DNA of 16,135 nt from DATKGN01 sp964385705 (GTDB lineage Bacteria > Patescibacteriota > Microgenomatia > UBA10105 > UBA927), in contig CAYLQG010000028.1 in the NCBI GenBank assembly GCA_964385705.1, positions 1-16,135 on the forward strand, in the 5' to 3' direction. This document shows, in pieces, positions 6,458 through 13,099 of the stretch (position 1 is the stretch's first letter; every line of letters starts with the position of its first letter). The position numbers and the translations under genes were made by a program. The notes under the pieces were generated by a model that ran no database searches, was not told where the DNA came from, and was given only the letters and a program-made list of their open reading frames with translations.

Positions 6458-6754
6458 ATGAATCAAAATAACACTACCACGAAAAAAGAATTGAAACAGA
6501 GACTCACCGCTTTTGTTGATCCCATCCTGGTTACACGTGCAAAAGTACGGGGGGCACTCGAAGGGCTCACAATATCTGAGGTGGTCGAAAAGGCGCTTGA
6601 CGCATACGCTCCGAGAATAGAGCAACCCGAAAAGGAGCATATCAATCTGAAGTTCGTACATGGTCCGGAGATAGATATATTAGTCCCTGACGCAGGTGTA
6701 AAGGAAAGACGAACATTAGCTAAACCCTCAAAACAACATTCTAGGCCCCGGTAG
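6458..6754 (+). CDS. Ribbon-helix-helix DNA-binding protein
   Basis: The 98-residue product shows the ribbon-helix-helix pattern of CopG/Arc-type repressors in its first half: a beta strand (about residues 14-22, KQRLTAFVDP), helix A (about 23-36) and helix B (about 38-50, TISEVVEKALDAYAP). The C-terminal half (about 55-98) is polar, ends in a basic tail and has no domain I recognise. No toxin gene is next to it, so it does not look like a classical antitoxin. Its promoter is divergent from the LapA-Nudix promoter, and a direct repeat overlaps the region between them. It may therefore regulate itself, the divergent operon, or the small-protein operon that begins 89 bases downstream. All three are inference. 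Confidence 0.72.
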   Translation: MNQNNTTTKKELKQRLTAFVDPILVTRAKVRGALEGLTISEVVEKALDAYAPRIEQPEKEHINLKFVHGPEIDILVPDAGVKERRTLAKPSKQHSRPR

Positions 6755-6793
6755 TCAGTAACATTAAAAGAGTTTTACGCTCATATATCTGTT

Positions 6794-6822
6794 TAAACCT
6801 GACCTTGGTTTATTTGTAAACC
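6794..6822. repeat. Alternating inverted repeats TAAACC/GGTTTA
   Basis: TAAACC (6794-6799), GGTTTA (6807-6812) and TAAACC (6817-6822) allow two mutually exclusive hairpins, one with a 7-base loop and one with a 4-base loop. They lie in the 89-base gap before the PH-like gene and could be an operator or a switchable leader structure. Confidence 0.35.
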
Positions 6823-6843
6823 GCTTCTGCTTTAGACGGATAT

Positions 6844-7440
6844 ATGGACATAAATATACTAGGACAACTTCCTCAGACACTCTTTATGGGTAGCAGTGCA
6901 ACATTACGACGGACAGATGGCATATTCGACCTTTCCGTTATGCGGAAAATCCCGCAGATCTCGGATCAAGAAATGCAGGAAGAAGGAAAAAATGAACAGC
7001 TGAAAAAGGAAGTAATTAAAATAGAAGAAGATAAGCAGGCAGTAAACGATTTAATCAAACAATCAAATAGATGTATTATTAGTCTATCCTCCCATTTTCC
7101 TTGGACGTTATTTCCTAATACGATAGAAGTAGAAGAAAGCAGAGTAACATTTATTTTCCGTCAATTTCTTTCATCACAAACACACAGCATTGATATCAAA
7201 GATATCTCAAGCGTGCTCATCGAGTCATCACCATTTTTTGCAACTCTTCATATTGTTTCCCGGACGTATATCGAAAACGAAATTATGATTGGCCATTTAA
7301 ATACAACAAAAGCCCGCAGGGTGCAGATGATTATTGAAGGCTTACGGACCTTTGCCGAGCATGATATTGACACATCGAATTATGAAATTAATGAACTTGT
7401 AGCAAAAATTGAAGAGTTTCATAAAAATACAACAACATAA
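6844..7440 (+). CDS. Hypothetical protein with PH-like domain
   Basis: No named family can be given. The 198-residue soluble protein has a polar N-terminus, a charged probable coiled coil (about residues 41-72, rich in Glu, Lys and Gln), then a beta-rich segment (about 76-150) closed by a helix (about 155-172, KARRVQMIIEGLRTF). The strand pattern plus one C-terminal helix resembles bacterial PH-like domains. The FPWTLFPNTIEVEE and FFATLHIVSRTY passages look like a conserved feature of related proteins in this lineage, but this is from memory and not checked. It is the first gene of the probable small-membrane-protein operon, with 16 bases to the YggT gene. No good promoter or Shine-Dalgarno sequence is visible before the ATG. 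Confidence 0.72.
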   Translation: MDINILGQLPQTLFMGSSATLRRTDGIFDLSVMRKIPQISDQEMQEEGKNEQLKKEVIKIEEDKQAVNDLIKQSNRCIISLSSHFPWTLFPNTIEVEESRVTFIFRQFLSSQTHSIDIKDISSVLIESSPFFATLHIVSRTYIENEIMIGHLNTTKARRVQMIIEGLRTFAEHDIDTSNYEINELVAKIEEFHKNTTT

Positions 7441-7456
7441 AAGGGGGTGAAATACT

Positions 7457-7918
7457 ATGACAGAACAACAAAACTCTGAAGTCCAAGTAGTGACGACAGA
7501 ATCGACACCGCAAACACAACAGGTTGTCCGCCAGACAAAGGTCGTGAAACCCGCCGTCCTGACAGACTCTCCGCAAAAGACCTATGATACCAAAAAGGTT
7601 ATTTTCCGGAGCTATCAGATCATATGGTATATTTTGGGTGTTATTGAGGTAGTTCTCGCGTTCCGCGTCGTACTCAAATTATTAGGAGCAAATACGTATA
7701 GTGGATTTACGAATTTCATTTATGCGTTCAGCAGTCCGTTTGCCGGTCCGTTCGCGGGAATATTCGGGGTGACAGTGAGCTCAAATAATGTATTTGAGTG
7801 GTCAACGCTCATTGCTATGGCAGTGTATGCAATAGTCGCATATGGGATCGTTGCACTTTTTCAACTCGTGAAACCGACGAACCCGGGAGAGGTAGAACAG
7901 GCCGTTGATAATCAATAA
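7457..7918 (+). CDS. YggT-family membrane protein
   Basis: The 153-residue product has a disordered N-terminus rich in Thr, Gln and Val (about 1-48). A YggT-type membrane region (about 52-140) follows, with the characteristic VLAFRVVLKLLGAN and FIYAFSSPFAGPFAGIF segments and a last helix around residues 113-137. YggT proteins are small integral membrane proteins; some sit near cell-division genes and some relate to osmotic shock tolerance, but none has a settled biochemical function. The extra N-terminal 48 residues are longer than in standard YggT. The ribosome binding site is strong (AAGGGGGTGA at 7442-7451). The gene follows the PH-like gene by 16 bases, so the two are very likely cotranscribed. 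Confidence 0.85.
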   Translation: MTEQQNSEVQVVTTESTPQTQQVVRQTKVVKPAVLTDSPQKTYDTKKVIFRSYQIIWYILGVIEVVLAFRVVLKLLGANTYSGFTNFIYAFSSPFAGPFAGIFGVTVSSNNVFEWSTLIAMAVYAIVAYGIVALFQLVKPTNPGEVEQAVDNQ

Positions 7919-7969
7919 AACTAGTTCTTTGTCTTCCTGCGTCCTGATTATATCGTGGACTTCGGAGGA

Positions 7970-8015
7970 CCTAAGAAACAGTAATCCCAAAGAAATTGAG
8001 AAACTGTTTCTAAGG
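7970..8015 (+). promoter_or_regulatory. Long hairpin abutting a Shine-Dalgarno sequence
   Basis: CCTAAGAAACAGT (7970-7982) and ACTGTTTCTAAGG (8003-8015) form a 13-position stem with a single internal mismatch and a 20-base loop. The second arm includes the first bases of the Shine-Dalgarno sequence (8012-8022) for the gene at 8029. No U-tract follows, so this is not an intrinsic terminator. It may control translation or stabilise or process the mRNA. Confidence 0.55.
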
Positions 8016-8028
8016 GAGGTGAATATAT

Positions 8029-8241
8029 ATGACTACAGTGGTAAATAATCCGGCCCCGGCGGTAGACACGGGAGGGAATAGTTTTCTTATAGGGGTAATA
8101 GTCCTTATAGGATTCGTTATGGTGATTTTGTTTTTCGGTATACCGGCGATTCGGCGTATGAGTCCTGTTCAGGTTACTGTCCCGCCGGCGCAGGTCGTTG
8201 TGCCGAGTAAGTTAAACGTGAATGTAACACAAACAAAATGA
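8029..8241 (+). CDS. Small single-helix membrane protein, hypothetical
   Basis: I do not recognise this 70-residue protein. It has a short polar N-terminus, one strong membrane helix (about residues 18-41) and a Pro/Val-rich tail (about 48-70, VQVTVPPAQVVVPSKLNVNV) that could lie in the wall space or the cytoplasm. The reality of the gene is well supported by an excellent Shine-Dalgarno sequence, AAGGGAGGTGA (8012-8022), six bases before the ATG, and by its place in a run of similar small genes. A long hairpin (7970-8015) reaches into that ribosome binding site, suggesting that translation is regulated. Confidence 0.75.
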   Translation: MTTVVNNPAPAVDTGGNSFLIGVIVLIGFVMVILFFGIPAIRRMSPVQVTVPPAQVVVPSKLNVNVTQTK

Positions 8242-8277
8242 TAGGAGAGCAAGCTTAGCAAAGGAGGTGAAAAATAT

Positions 8278-8562
8278 ATGACAGATGTACATCAAAAAAA
8301 AGCAGTAAATAATACAAACACAATGAACACTATTGCTGCCGGTATTGCGGGAGTAGTAGTAGGGGGCGCGGCAGTTGCAACAGCCATGGTCATGAGTGAT
8401 AAAAAGAATCAAAAGAAGGTTGGCAACGCGATTGCTGATGCGAAAGAAAAAGTTACACAATTTATAGATACTGTTAAATCACAGCCGATCGTTGAAAAAA
8501 GCACACAGAAGATGGAGGAAATTGTGGCAGATACGAAGCAGAAAGCAGCAGTCAAAGTGTAA
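8278..8562 (+). CDS. YtxH-like small membrane protein
   Basis: The 94-residue protein has an N-terminal glycine/alanine-rich membrane helix (about residues 20-40, AGIAGVVVGGAAVATAMVM) followed by a charged amphipathic helix (about 41-94, rich in Lys, Glu, Ala). That is the layout of YtxH-type proteins, which are linked to general stress in Firmicutes. The resemblance is in architecture and composition; there is no catalytic motif. The Shine-Dalgarno sequence AAAGGAGGTGA precedes the ATG by about seven bases. It is 36 bases downstream of the previous small gene and 43 bases upstream of the next, with no promoter between them, so cotranscription is likely. Confidence 0.75.
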   Translation: MTDVHQKKAVNNTNTMNTIAAGIAGVVVGGAAVATAMVMSDKKNQKKVGNAIADAKEKVTQFIDTVKSQPIVEKSTQKMEEIVADTKQKAAVKV

Positions 8563-8589
8563 TACAATTATTTTTCGGAATCTGAAATA

Positions 8590-8609
8590 TAAGGAGGTGA
8601 AACATATGG
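8590..8609 (+). repeat. Duplicated translation initiation region, copy 1
   Basis: A 20-base identical segment, consisting of AAGGAGGTGA (8591-8600), the spacer AACAT and ATGG, recurs at 8767-8786. It fixes the start of this gene at the ATG at 8606 rather than an upstream in-frame ATG at 8492 inside the previous gene. Confidence 0.75.
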
Positions 8610-8752
8610 GATTGTTAGATATTATCATTATTTTGTTAGTTGTCGGATGGTTGGGAGGATTTTCTCTCGGAATCGGTGGTGGACTTATCCACCTCCTCCT
8701 CGTCATCGCTCTTGTGGTTTTAATTGCCCGCCTATTGGGCGCGCGCGGATAA
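8606..8752 (+). CDS. Very small membrane protein, DUF5670/lmo0937-like
   Basis: The 48-residue product (MGLLDIII...) is nearly all membrane, with two short helices (about residues 3-20 and 27-44) joined by a Gly-rich turn. It ends in ARLLGARG. The pattern of WLGGF, then a glycine run, then IHLLLVIALVVLIARLL matches the small DUF5670 / lmo0937 family of predicted stress-related membrane proteins. The start at 8606 is set by the perfect Shine-Dalgarno sequence. The longer reading frame beginning at 8492 overlaps the previous gene and its first 38 residues are Lys/Arg-rich nonsense. No function is known for the family beyond its frequent co-occurrence with stress genes. Confidence 0.82.
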   Translation: MGLLDIIIILLVVGWLGGFSLGIGGGLIHLLLVIALVVLIARLLGARG

Positions 8753-8766
8753 ATATTATGTATTCG

Positions 8767-8786
8767 TAAGGAGGTGAAACATATGG
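8767..8786 (+). repeat. Duplicated translation initiation region, copy 2
   Basis: This is identical over 20 bases to 8590-8609, exactly 177 bases downstream. It contains AAGGAGGTGA (8768-8777) and fixes the start at the ATG at 8783 rather than a GTG at 8774, which lies within the ribosome binding site itself. Confidence 0.75.
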
Positions 8787-8968
8787 CAGGGTTATCGGAT
8801 AGATACACATATGGGAAAATGCCTACATGGCAAAAGATTGTGCTGTATGGTATCGGCGGGGTTGTTGTATACGGAGCAGTTCATTTTACGTATTTTTCTA
8901 AAAAAGTCACTTATGCAAGTTTAGGAAGCATTGATCAAAACACCAGTCAATATAATTTGTCAAAATAA
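8783..8968 (+). CDS. Small single-helix membrane protein, hypothetical
   Basis: The 61-residue product (MAGLSDRYTY...) belongs to no family I know. It has a polar N-terminus, one hydrophobic segment (about residues 20-38, IVLYGIGGVVVYGAVHF) and a polar tail (about 40-61). It is the last gene of the small-protein operon, 30 bases after the DUF5670-like gene, and uses the same perfect ribosome binding site. The strength of that site is the best evidence that it is real. No terminator is visible in the 160 bases that follow, although a new promoter appears at 9094. Confidence 0.72.
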   Translation: MAGLSDRYTYGKMPTWQKIVLYGIGGVVVYGAVHFTYFSKKVTYASLGSIDQNTSQYNLSK

Positions 8969-9032
8969 TGGTGGGGTATAAGGGAACCGCTATTTTGTCG
9001 ATGTTTGATCATGAGGGGAGTTGTCGCGCAGA

Positions 9033-9051
9033 GTAATCCATCGTAATCCAT
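9033..9051 (+). repeat. Short tandem repeat GTAATCCAT
   Basis: GTAATCCAT occurs at 9033-9041 and again at 9043-9051, one helical turn (10 bases) apart. It lies about 45 bases upstream of the -35 box at 9094, a plausible activator position, but it may be chance. Confidence 0.25.
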
Positions 9052-9093
9052 ATTATTGGAACCTCAAGATAACACGGATTGAATACCCGCAAT

Positions 9094-9122
9094 TTGCTTA
9101 GTAGCATGGCAAAATTTATACT
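9094..9122 (+). promoter_or_regulatory. Leaderless promoter of the duplicated membrane protein
   Basis: TTGCTT (9094-9099), a 17-base spacer and TATACT (9117-9122) are followed by six bases and the ATG at 9129. Transcription should start at the A of the start codon, giving a leaderless mRNA. Confidence 0.7.
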
Positions 9123-9128
9123 TTACCC

Positions 9129-9932
9129 ATGAACCCCTTTTTGATGAAACTTATATTGTCCGTTATCGTCGGCGGCACGTATGCGGTGTGCATGACGCGT
9201 ATCTCTGAACGATTTGGCTCAAAACTCGGCGGCTTACTCATAGGCCTGCCGTCAACATCTCTTATCGGATACATTTTTATTGCCTGGACTCAAGGCGCGT
9301 CCACTGCCGCCGCCGGAAGTATTATTTCTCCCATATCGATATCTGCAGCTTCTTTATTTGTTGCTTCCTTCGTGTTGTTTTATCCGCGTTTTCACGGACT
9401 TACGGCGTACCTATTGGCAATTCTTGTGTGGGGAGTATCCACTATCCCGTTTCTTGTGTTGAAGATTAACACCATTATTTGGTCACTCCTTGTGGCTGTG
9501 TGTTATCTGTCAATCGCCATCACGTTGGTTCGGAAATTTTCCGATCAAAAGATAAAGAATATTCCGATAACCGCAACAACATTGTTACTTCGGGGAGTCA
9601 TTAGCGGAAGCATTATCGGACTTGCCGTAGTTTTGAGTAAAGTACTTGGACCTTTATGGGGGGGACTTATGGCAGGATTTCCTGCATTATTTTCCAGCAC
9701 CGTCATTATTCTTTTGAGAGCGCATGGAATAGGATTTGCATCATCCGTTGCCAGACGAATGCCCTACGGCAATATAACAAGCACGGTATTTGCTGTCGGA
9801 TTTTATTATCTAGTTCCACAATACGGGATGTTGCGGGGGACTTTGGCCGCCTACTGTATGGCCCTTATCACTGCCGTAATACTGTATTTCGGCATATTCC
9901 CTTACCAACAGAAAAGGAAATATAGTGTTTGA
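9129..9932 (+). CDS. Multi-spanning membrane protein with internal duplication
   Basis: I do not recognise the family. The 267-residue protein is hydrophobic throughout, with about eight or nine membrane helices. It has two halves that look related: residues 30-44 (GSKLGGLLIGLPSTS) correspond to 174-188 (GPLWGGLMAGFPALF), each followed by a hydrophobic helix, and each half begins with a helix containing Gly-rich turns. A repeated half of this kind is common in small-molecule transporters, where the two halves form a pseudo-symmetric pore. That suggests a transporter, but no substrate can be assigned. The start is the ATG at 9129, six bases after a TATACT box, with no Shine-Dalgarno sequence. 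The stop is TGA at 9930-9932. The next gene has its own promoter. Confidence 0.78.
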   Translation: MNPFLMKLILSVIVGGTYAVCMTRISERFGSKLGGLLIGLPSTSLIGYIFIAWTQGASTAAAGSIISPISISAASLFVASFVLFYPRFHGLTAYLLAILVWGVSTIPFLVLKINTIIWSLLVAVCYLSIAITLVRKFSDQKIKNIPITATTLLLRGVISGSIIGLAVVLSKVLGPLWGGLMAGFPALFSSTVIILLRAHGIGFASSVARRMPYGNITSTVFAVGFYYLVPQYGMLRGTLAAYCMALITAVILYFGIFPYQQKRKYSV

Positions 9933-9969
9933 TATTTTCTTAATGAGGAGGATGTTGGTCTCCTGTATT

Positions 9970-9978
9970 TGTTATAAT
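9970..9978 (+). promoter_or_regulatory. Extended -10 promoter of the radical SAM gene
   Basis: TGTTATAAT (9970-9978) is a perfect extended -10 motif without a clear -35 box. Seven bases separate it from the ATG at 9986, so the mRNA should be leaderless. Confidence 0.6.
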
Positions 9979-9985
9979 CACTTTG

Positions 9986-11176
9986 ATGCCGATTAAATGC
10001 CTCAAGCCCTTCGTAAGAATGGAATTTAATAAAGACGGTGAAGTGTATTTTTGTTGCCCAATGTTTTCTGTTCAGGGGCCTGTCGGAAACATACTAACTG
10101 ATTCCATAGAGACCATCTGGAATGGTCAAAAAATCCGGGAAATCCGCAGGAAATTTTACGAAGGAAACATTGAAGGGGTTTGTAACGCAAAGTATTGCCC
10201 GATCGTTTCAAGTTCTGACGTCATTCACCTGGATGACGAGGTGCGGAAATGGCCGTATCTTAATGATGTCATGAAACCCATTAAAAAAAAATCAGACTGG
10301 TTATCCGTAATGCCGAAAATTATTGAAATCTCGGATAATGGACAATGCAATCTGCGGTGTAAAATGTGTATTTCAAACGAGTCGTATATTCCCACAAATC
10401 CGCGGCTTACAAAACGAATATTCGATTATGCGCTTCCTAAGCTCCTCCCGACGGCTGCTTATCTTAACTTAGCCGGAAACGGCGATCCGATTTTCCGGAA
10501 AGAATCACGTGAATTTCTGCAGAAATTCAACCCCCGCACATATCCGAATCTTCGCGTCAACCTATTGACCAACGGATTATTAATGAATCCGGGTATATGG
10601 AAAAGCATGCGACATGTGAGATTTGCCAATATCGCGGTATCGGTTGATGCGGCATCAGCGTCTACCTATAAAAATGTCCGGGGCGGTAATTGGCAGGTCC
10701 TTGTGCGCAACCTGCGTTTCTTGAGCGATTTACGAAAAGCCAATAAATTTGAATCATTCCATATAAACTTTGTCGTCATGAAATCAAATTATAAAGAAAT
10801 GGCAAATTTTGCGCGCTTGGGATTGGAGCTTGGCTGCGATTGCGTATATTTTTCGAAAATCTTTGGCGTCACGCCCGATTGTATTGACGAGAACGTTTTT
10901 CTGTTCCCCGACAGAAAAATACTACGAGAGATTAAACATATTCTAAAGGACCCTGTATTTGACAATCCCAGAATAGACATCAGCAATTTATCGCTTCTTA
11001 ACGAACCAATTCGAGTATCTGCGCATTCCGATAGATATTACGGGGTGAAAAAATCATCATATAAATTTGTCTTCGGGGCTTATTATGCTATTCCGTTGTC
11101 GGTAAGGCGTACCATACTTCCGTTGCTCCGTAAAATTTTCCCGCCGCAAATCCGAAATGTGATTATGACTCGGTGA
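9986..11176 (+). CDS. Radical SAM protein with N-terminal SPASM-like domain
   Basis: The 396-residue enzyme should use S-adenosylmethionine and a [4Fe-4S] cluster to make radicals. The cluster motif CxxxCxxC is at C121, C125 and C128 (CNLRCKMC), and the core follows with LNLAGNGDP (SAM-binding GGE-like strand) and LLTNG. Before it, residues 1-74 carry a second cysteine set (C5, C23, C24, C66, C71) in a SPASM-like pattern (MEFNKDGEVYFCCP, then IWNGQKIREIRR, then C-x4-C), presumably holding an auxiliary cluster. SPASM domains normally follow the radical SAM core, so this order is unusual. Its substrate is unknown. SPASM proteins modify peptides or sugars, and the DUF2079 gene downstream makes envelope glycan chemistry possible. 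A TTG at 9983 is in frame, but the promoter spacing favours the ATG at 9986. Confidence 0.88.
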   Translation: MPIKCLKPFVRMEFNKDGEVYFCCPMFSVQGPVGNILTDSIETIWNGQKIREIRRKFYEGNIEGVCNAKYCPIVSSSDVIHLDDEVRKWPYLNDVMKPIKKKSDWLSVMPKIIEISDNGQCNLRCKMCISNESYIPTNPRLTKRIFDYALPKLLPTAAYLNLAGNGDPIFRKESREFLQKFNPRTYPNLRVNLLTNGLLMNPGIWKSMRHVRFANIAVSVDAASASTYKNVRGGNWQVLVRNLRFLSDLRKANKFESFHINFVVMKSNYKEMANFARLGLELGCDCVYFSKIFGVTPDCIDENVFLFPDRKILREIKHILKDPVFDNPRIDISNLSLLNEPIRVSAHSDRYYGVKKSSYKFVFGAYYAIPLSVRRTILPLLRKIFPPQIRNVIMTR

Positions 11177-11215
11177 GAACAGTGTTACATTGGTCGTCTG
11201 TTTTTGTTTCTGAAT

Positions 11216-11236
11216 TCTTATCATTTAAAGATAAGA
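11216..11236. repeat. Inverted repeat before the DUF2079 gene (1)
   Basis: TCTTATC (11216-11222) and GATAAGA (11230-11236) are perfect inverted arms around ATTTAAA. This may be an operator or part of the end of the upstream transcript; no U-tract follows. Confidence 0.3.
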
Positions 11237-11246
11237 TCAATATGAT

Positions 11247-11266
11247 TATGTATTGCAGCATACATA
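11247..11266. repeat. Inverted repeat before the DUF2079 gene (2)
   Basis: TATGTAT (11247-11253) and ATACATA (11260-11266) are perfect 7-bp arms around TGCAGC. The repeat lies just after a possible promoter (TTATCA 11218-11223, 17 bases, TATGAT 11241-11246), so it could be an operator or a leader hairpin. Confidence 0.3.
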
Positions 11267-11290
11267 TTTTCATACCCTGAAGCGATTACG

Positions 11291-12973
11291 ATGATACTCG
11301 TTTATGGATTGTATGAGCCTATGAACATGAATCGGCTTGTCGATAAGACAAAATTAATCACACGCCATCCGATTATATCAACCGCATTATGTGCTGCATT
11401 CGTAATGTTCCCTATATATTACCTACTTGTTCTCTTATACAACCCGCAACTGCATTTTCTTCGGAATACAGCGGTAAATTATATAGTTATTATGATCACC
11501 GGCATCTCGTTTGCGCTGTTTGCTAACAATATACTTCATTCATTGAATGCACGTTTAAAAGCCCTGTTCCGCACGCTTTTTGCAAGCGCTCTTTTTCTAT
11601 ACGGAGCCGTACTCGTCACGATCACATATTATTGCTATACGCATTATATTTTTGAATCCATTGATCTTTCCTATTACCACATTGCTATCTGGCAGCTGTC
11701 ACAATGGAAGTTGCCTTACATATGGGATATGCCTACAACCCCGATTTGGCAGCAGCATTTTGAACCGGTCCTTTTCTTTTTTGTACCGATTTATTGGGTA
11801 ATACGTGACGCCGGTTTTCTCGTAATCATCCAGGCTTTTTCTGTCATAAGCGGAGCGATACCACTTTACCTTACTGCGAAACTGGTTTTACGGTCGCGGT
11901 TTATGGCGCTTGCGAGCGCATACGCATATCTCGCGTTTGGAGGATTACAGGTTGGGTACGCGTATGGATTTCACCCGATCGTTCTTTTTCCATCGCTTTT
12001 CTTATGGATGTATTTTTGGTATGTCAGAAAAAAACCGTTTTTTTATATACTCTTCGTTCTTTTATGTTTATTCGTGAAAGAAGAAGTTTCATTCATTATG
12101 TTGTTTTGGGGACTATACCTTATTTTTGTAAAAAGGGACGTACGATTGGGGATTATAACGAGCACGATGGGGACCTTATGGTACATTCTCTGTTTCCAGA
12201 TTATATTTCCGCATTTCAGTCCAAAAATTGGTTTTGTGTATTGGTATCAATATAATCAAACGTACGGAAAGGGTGTCACGGGTCTTTTCATGTTCGCACT
12301 CAAACAACCGCGCCAATTTTTAATGTCGTTCATAACTCCTGCCGGAAAAATAGATATGTTCCTCTGTCTCTTTGGAGCGTTTGCGTTTTTGCCGTTTATT
12401 TATCCGCCAAGTCTTATCATAGTTTTCCCATCACTTATGGAAAAACTGTTAAACTCCGGGCTAGCTGCCCTCAACGGAACTCATTACACCGCAGCAGTTA
12501 CCGGGGTGACGGTCGTAGCAACGGTTGAGGCCCTACGCGTAATTCGAAACAAACCATGGGCGAGTATGTCCCGGGGGGCGATTTTCTTAGGAACAGTAAT
12601 TGCCTATGTTGCATTTTTCTCTAATATTCTCTACGGGTGCCTGACATTTGCTGTTTTTCCTTTGGGCAACATTGTGCCCCCACCGAAAGACAGTATTGCG
12701 TTTTTAAATCAAATTATTTCATTGATTCCTGCCGGAGCATCGGTCGGCGCTCAGTATGTTATTGCTCCTCACATAGCTAAACCGTTTGGTAAAATTTTTC
12801 CATGGCCCAACTTCCCAATAGGTCCGGATTACATCATTTATGATACCCAGCTCGCGCCGGAATTAACGAGTAACGAAATAATCAATGACAATTTACATAA
12901 ACTTTCAGCAAATGCAGACTATCGATTGGTAATAAACCATTTAGGAATTGTTGTCTTTAAAAAAATCAAATAG
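11291..12973 (+). CDS. DUF2079 membrane protein (GT-C-like)
   Basis: The 560-residue multi-spanning membrane protein has about ten to twelve helices. It matches DUF2079, a family related in layout to GT-C glycosyltransferases that take sugars from polyprenyl-phosphate donors. The diagnostic first outer loop is present: FESIDLSYYHIAIW (121-134) with an acidic D125, then a charged or aromatic stretch and HFEP (156-159), as in the family's FDLGixxQ...HF-P pattern. The C-terminal 90 residues are more soluble and contain the segment PKDSIAFLNQIISLIPAGASV. A role in transferring sugar onto a lipid or surface polymer is inferred, not shown. Start choice is uncertain: 11291, 11321 and 11327 are in-frame ATGs and none has a ribosome binding site. 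It converges with the GT-C-like gene on the other strand, with 126 bases between them and no clear terminator. Confidence 0.85.
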   Translation: MILVYGLYEPMNMNRLVDKTKLITRHPIISTALCAAFVMFPIYYLLVLLYNPQLHFLRNTAVNYIVIMITGISFALFANNILHSLNARLKALFRTLFASALFLYGAVLVTITYYCYTHYIFESIDLSYYHIAIWQLSQWKLPYIWDMPTTPIWQQHFEPVLFFFVPIYWVIRDAGFLVIIQAFSVISGAIPLYLTAKLVLRSRFMALASAYAYLAFGGLQVGYAYGFHPIVLFPSLFLWMYFWYVRKKPFFYILFVLLCLFVKEEVSFIMLFWGLYLIFVKRDVRLGIITSTMGTLWYILCFQIIFPHFSPKIGFVYWYQYNQTYGKGVTGLFMFALKQPRQFLMSFITPAGKIDMFLCLFGAFAFLPFIYPPSLIIVFPSLMEKLLNSGLAALNGTHYTAAVTGVTVVATVEALRVIRNKPWASMSRGAIFLGTVIAYVAFFSNILYGCLTFAVFPLGNIVPPPKDSIAFLNQIISLIPAGASVGAQYVIAPHIAKPFGKIFPWPNFPIGPDYIIYDTQLAPELTSNEIINDNLHKLSANADYRLVINHLGIVVFKKIK

Positions 12974-13099
12974 GGATCATTGTATAATTCCGTAGATTAC
13001 AAAAAATAGGTTTTGGCGATAAATCTCAGAGAAAATTAGGGATTGGCTTTTACTCCGGCGGAAATTAACATAATATAATACCTCTAAACTTAATTATTG

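Noticed and set aside
6458..6754. Antitoxin of a toxin-antitoxin pair
   Set aside because: No small toxin-like gene adjoins it on either strand.
8492..8605. N-terminal extension of the DUF5670-like protein
   Set aside because: It overlaps the YtxH-like gene in another frame and is Lys/Arg-rich nonsense; the perfect ribosome binding site supports 8606.
9930..9932. Possible UGA recoding as in Gracilibacteria
   Set aside because: UGA ends several genes at sensible family lengths, including just before a strong promoter at 9970, and does not occur inside the clear domains.
13043..13079. Promoter-like TTGGCT and TATAAT in the convergent gap
   Set aside because: The spacer is about 25 bases and no plus-strand gene follows, so it is probably AT-rich chance.
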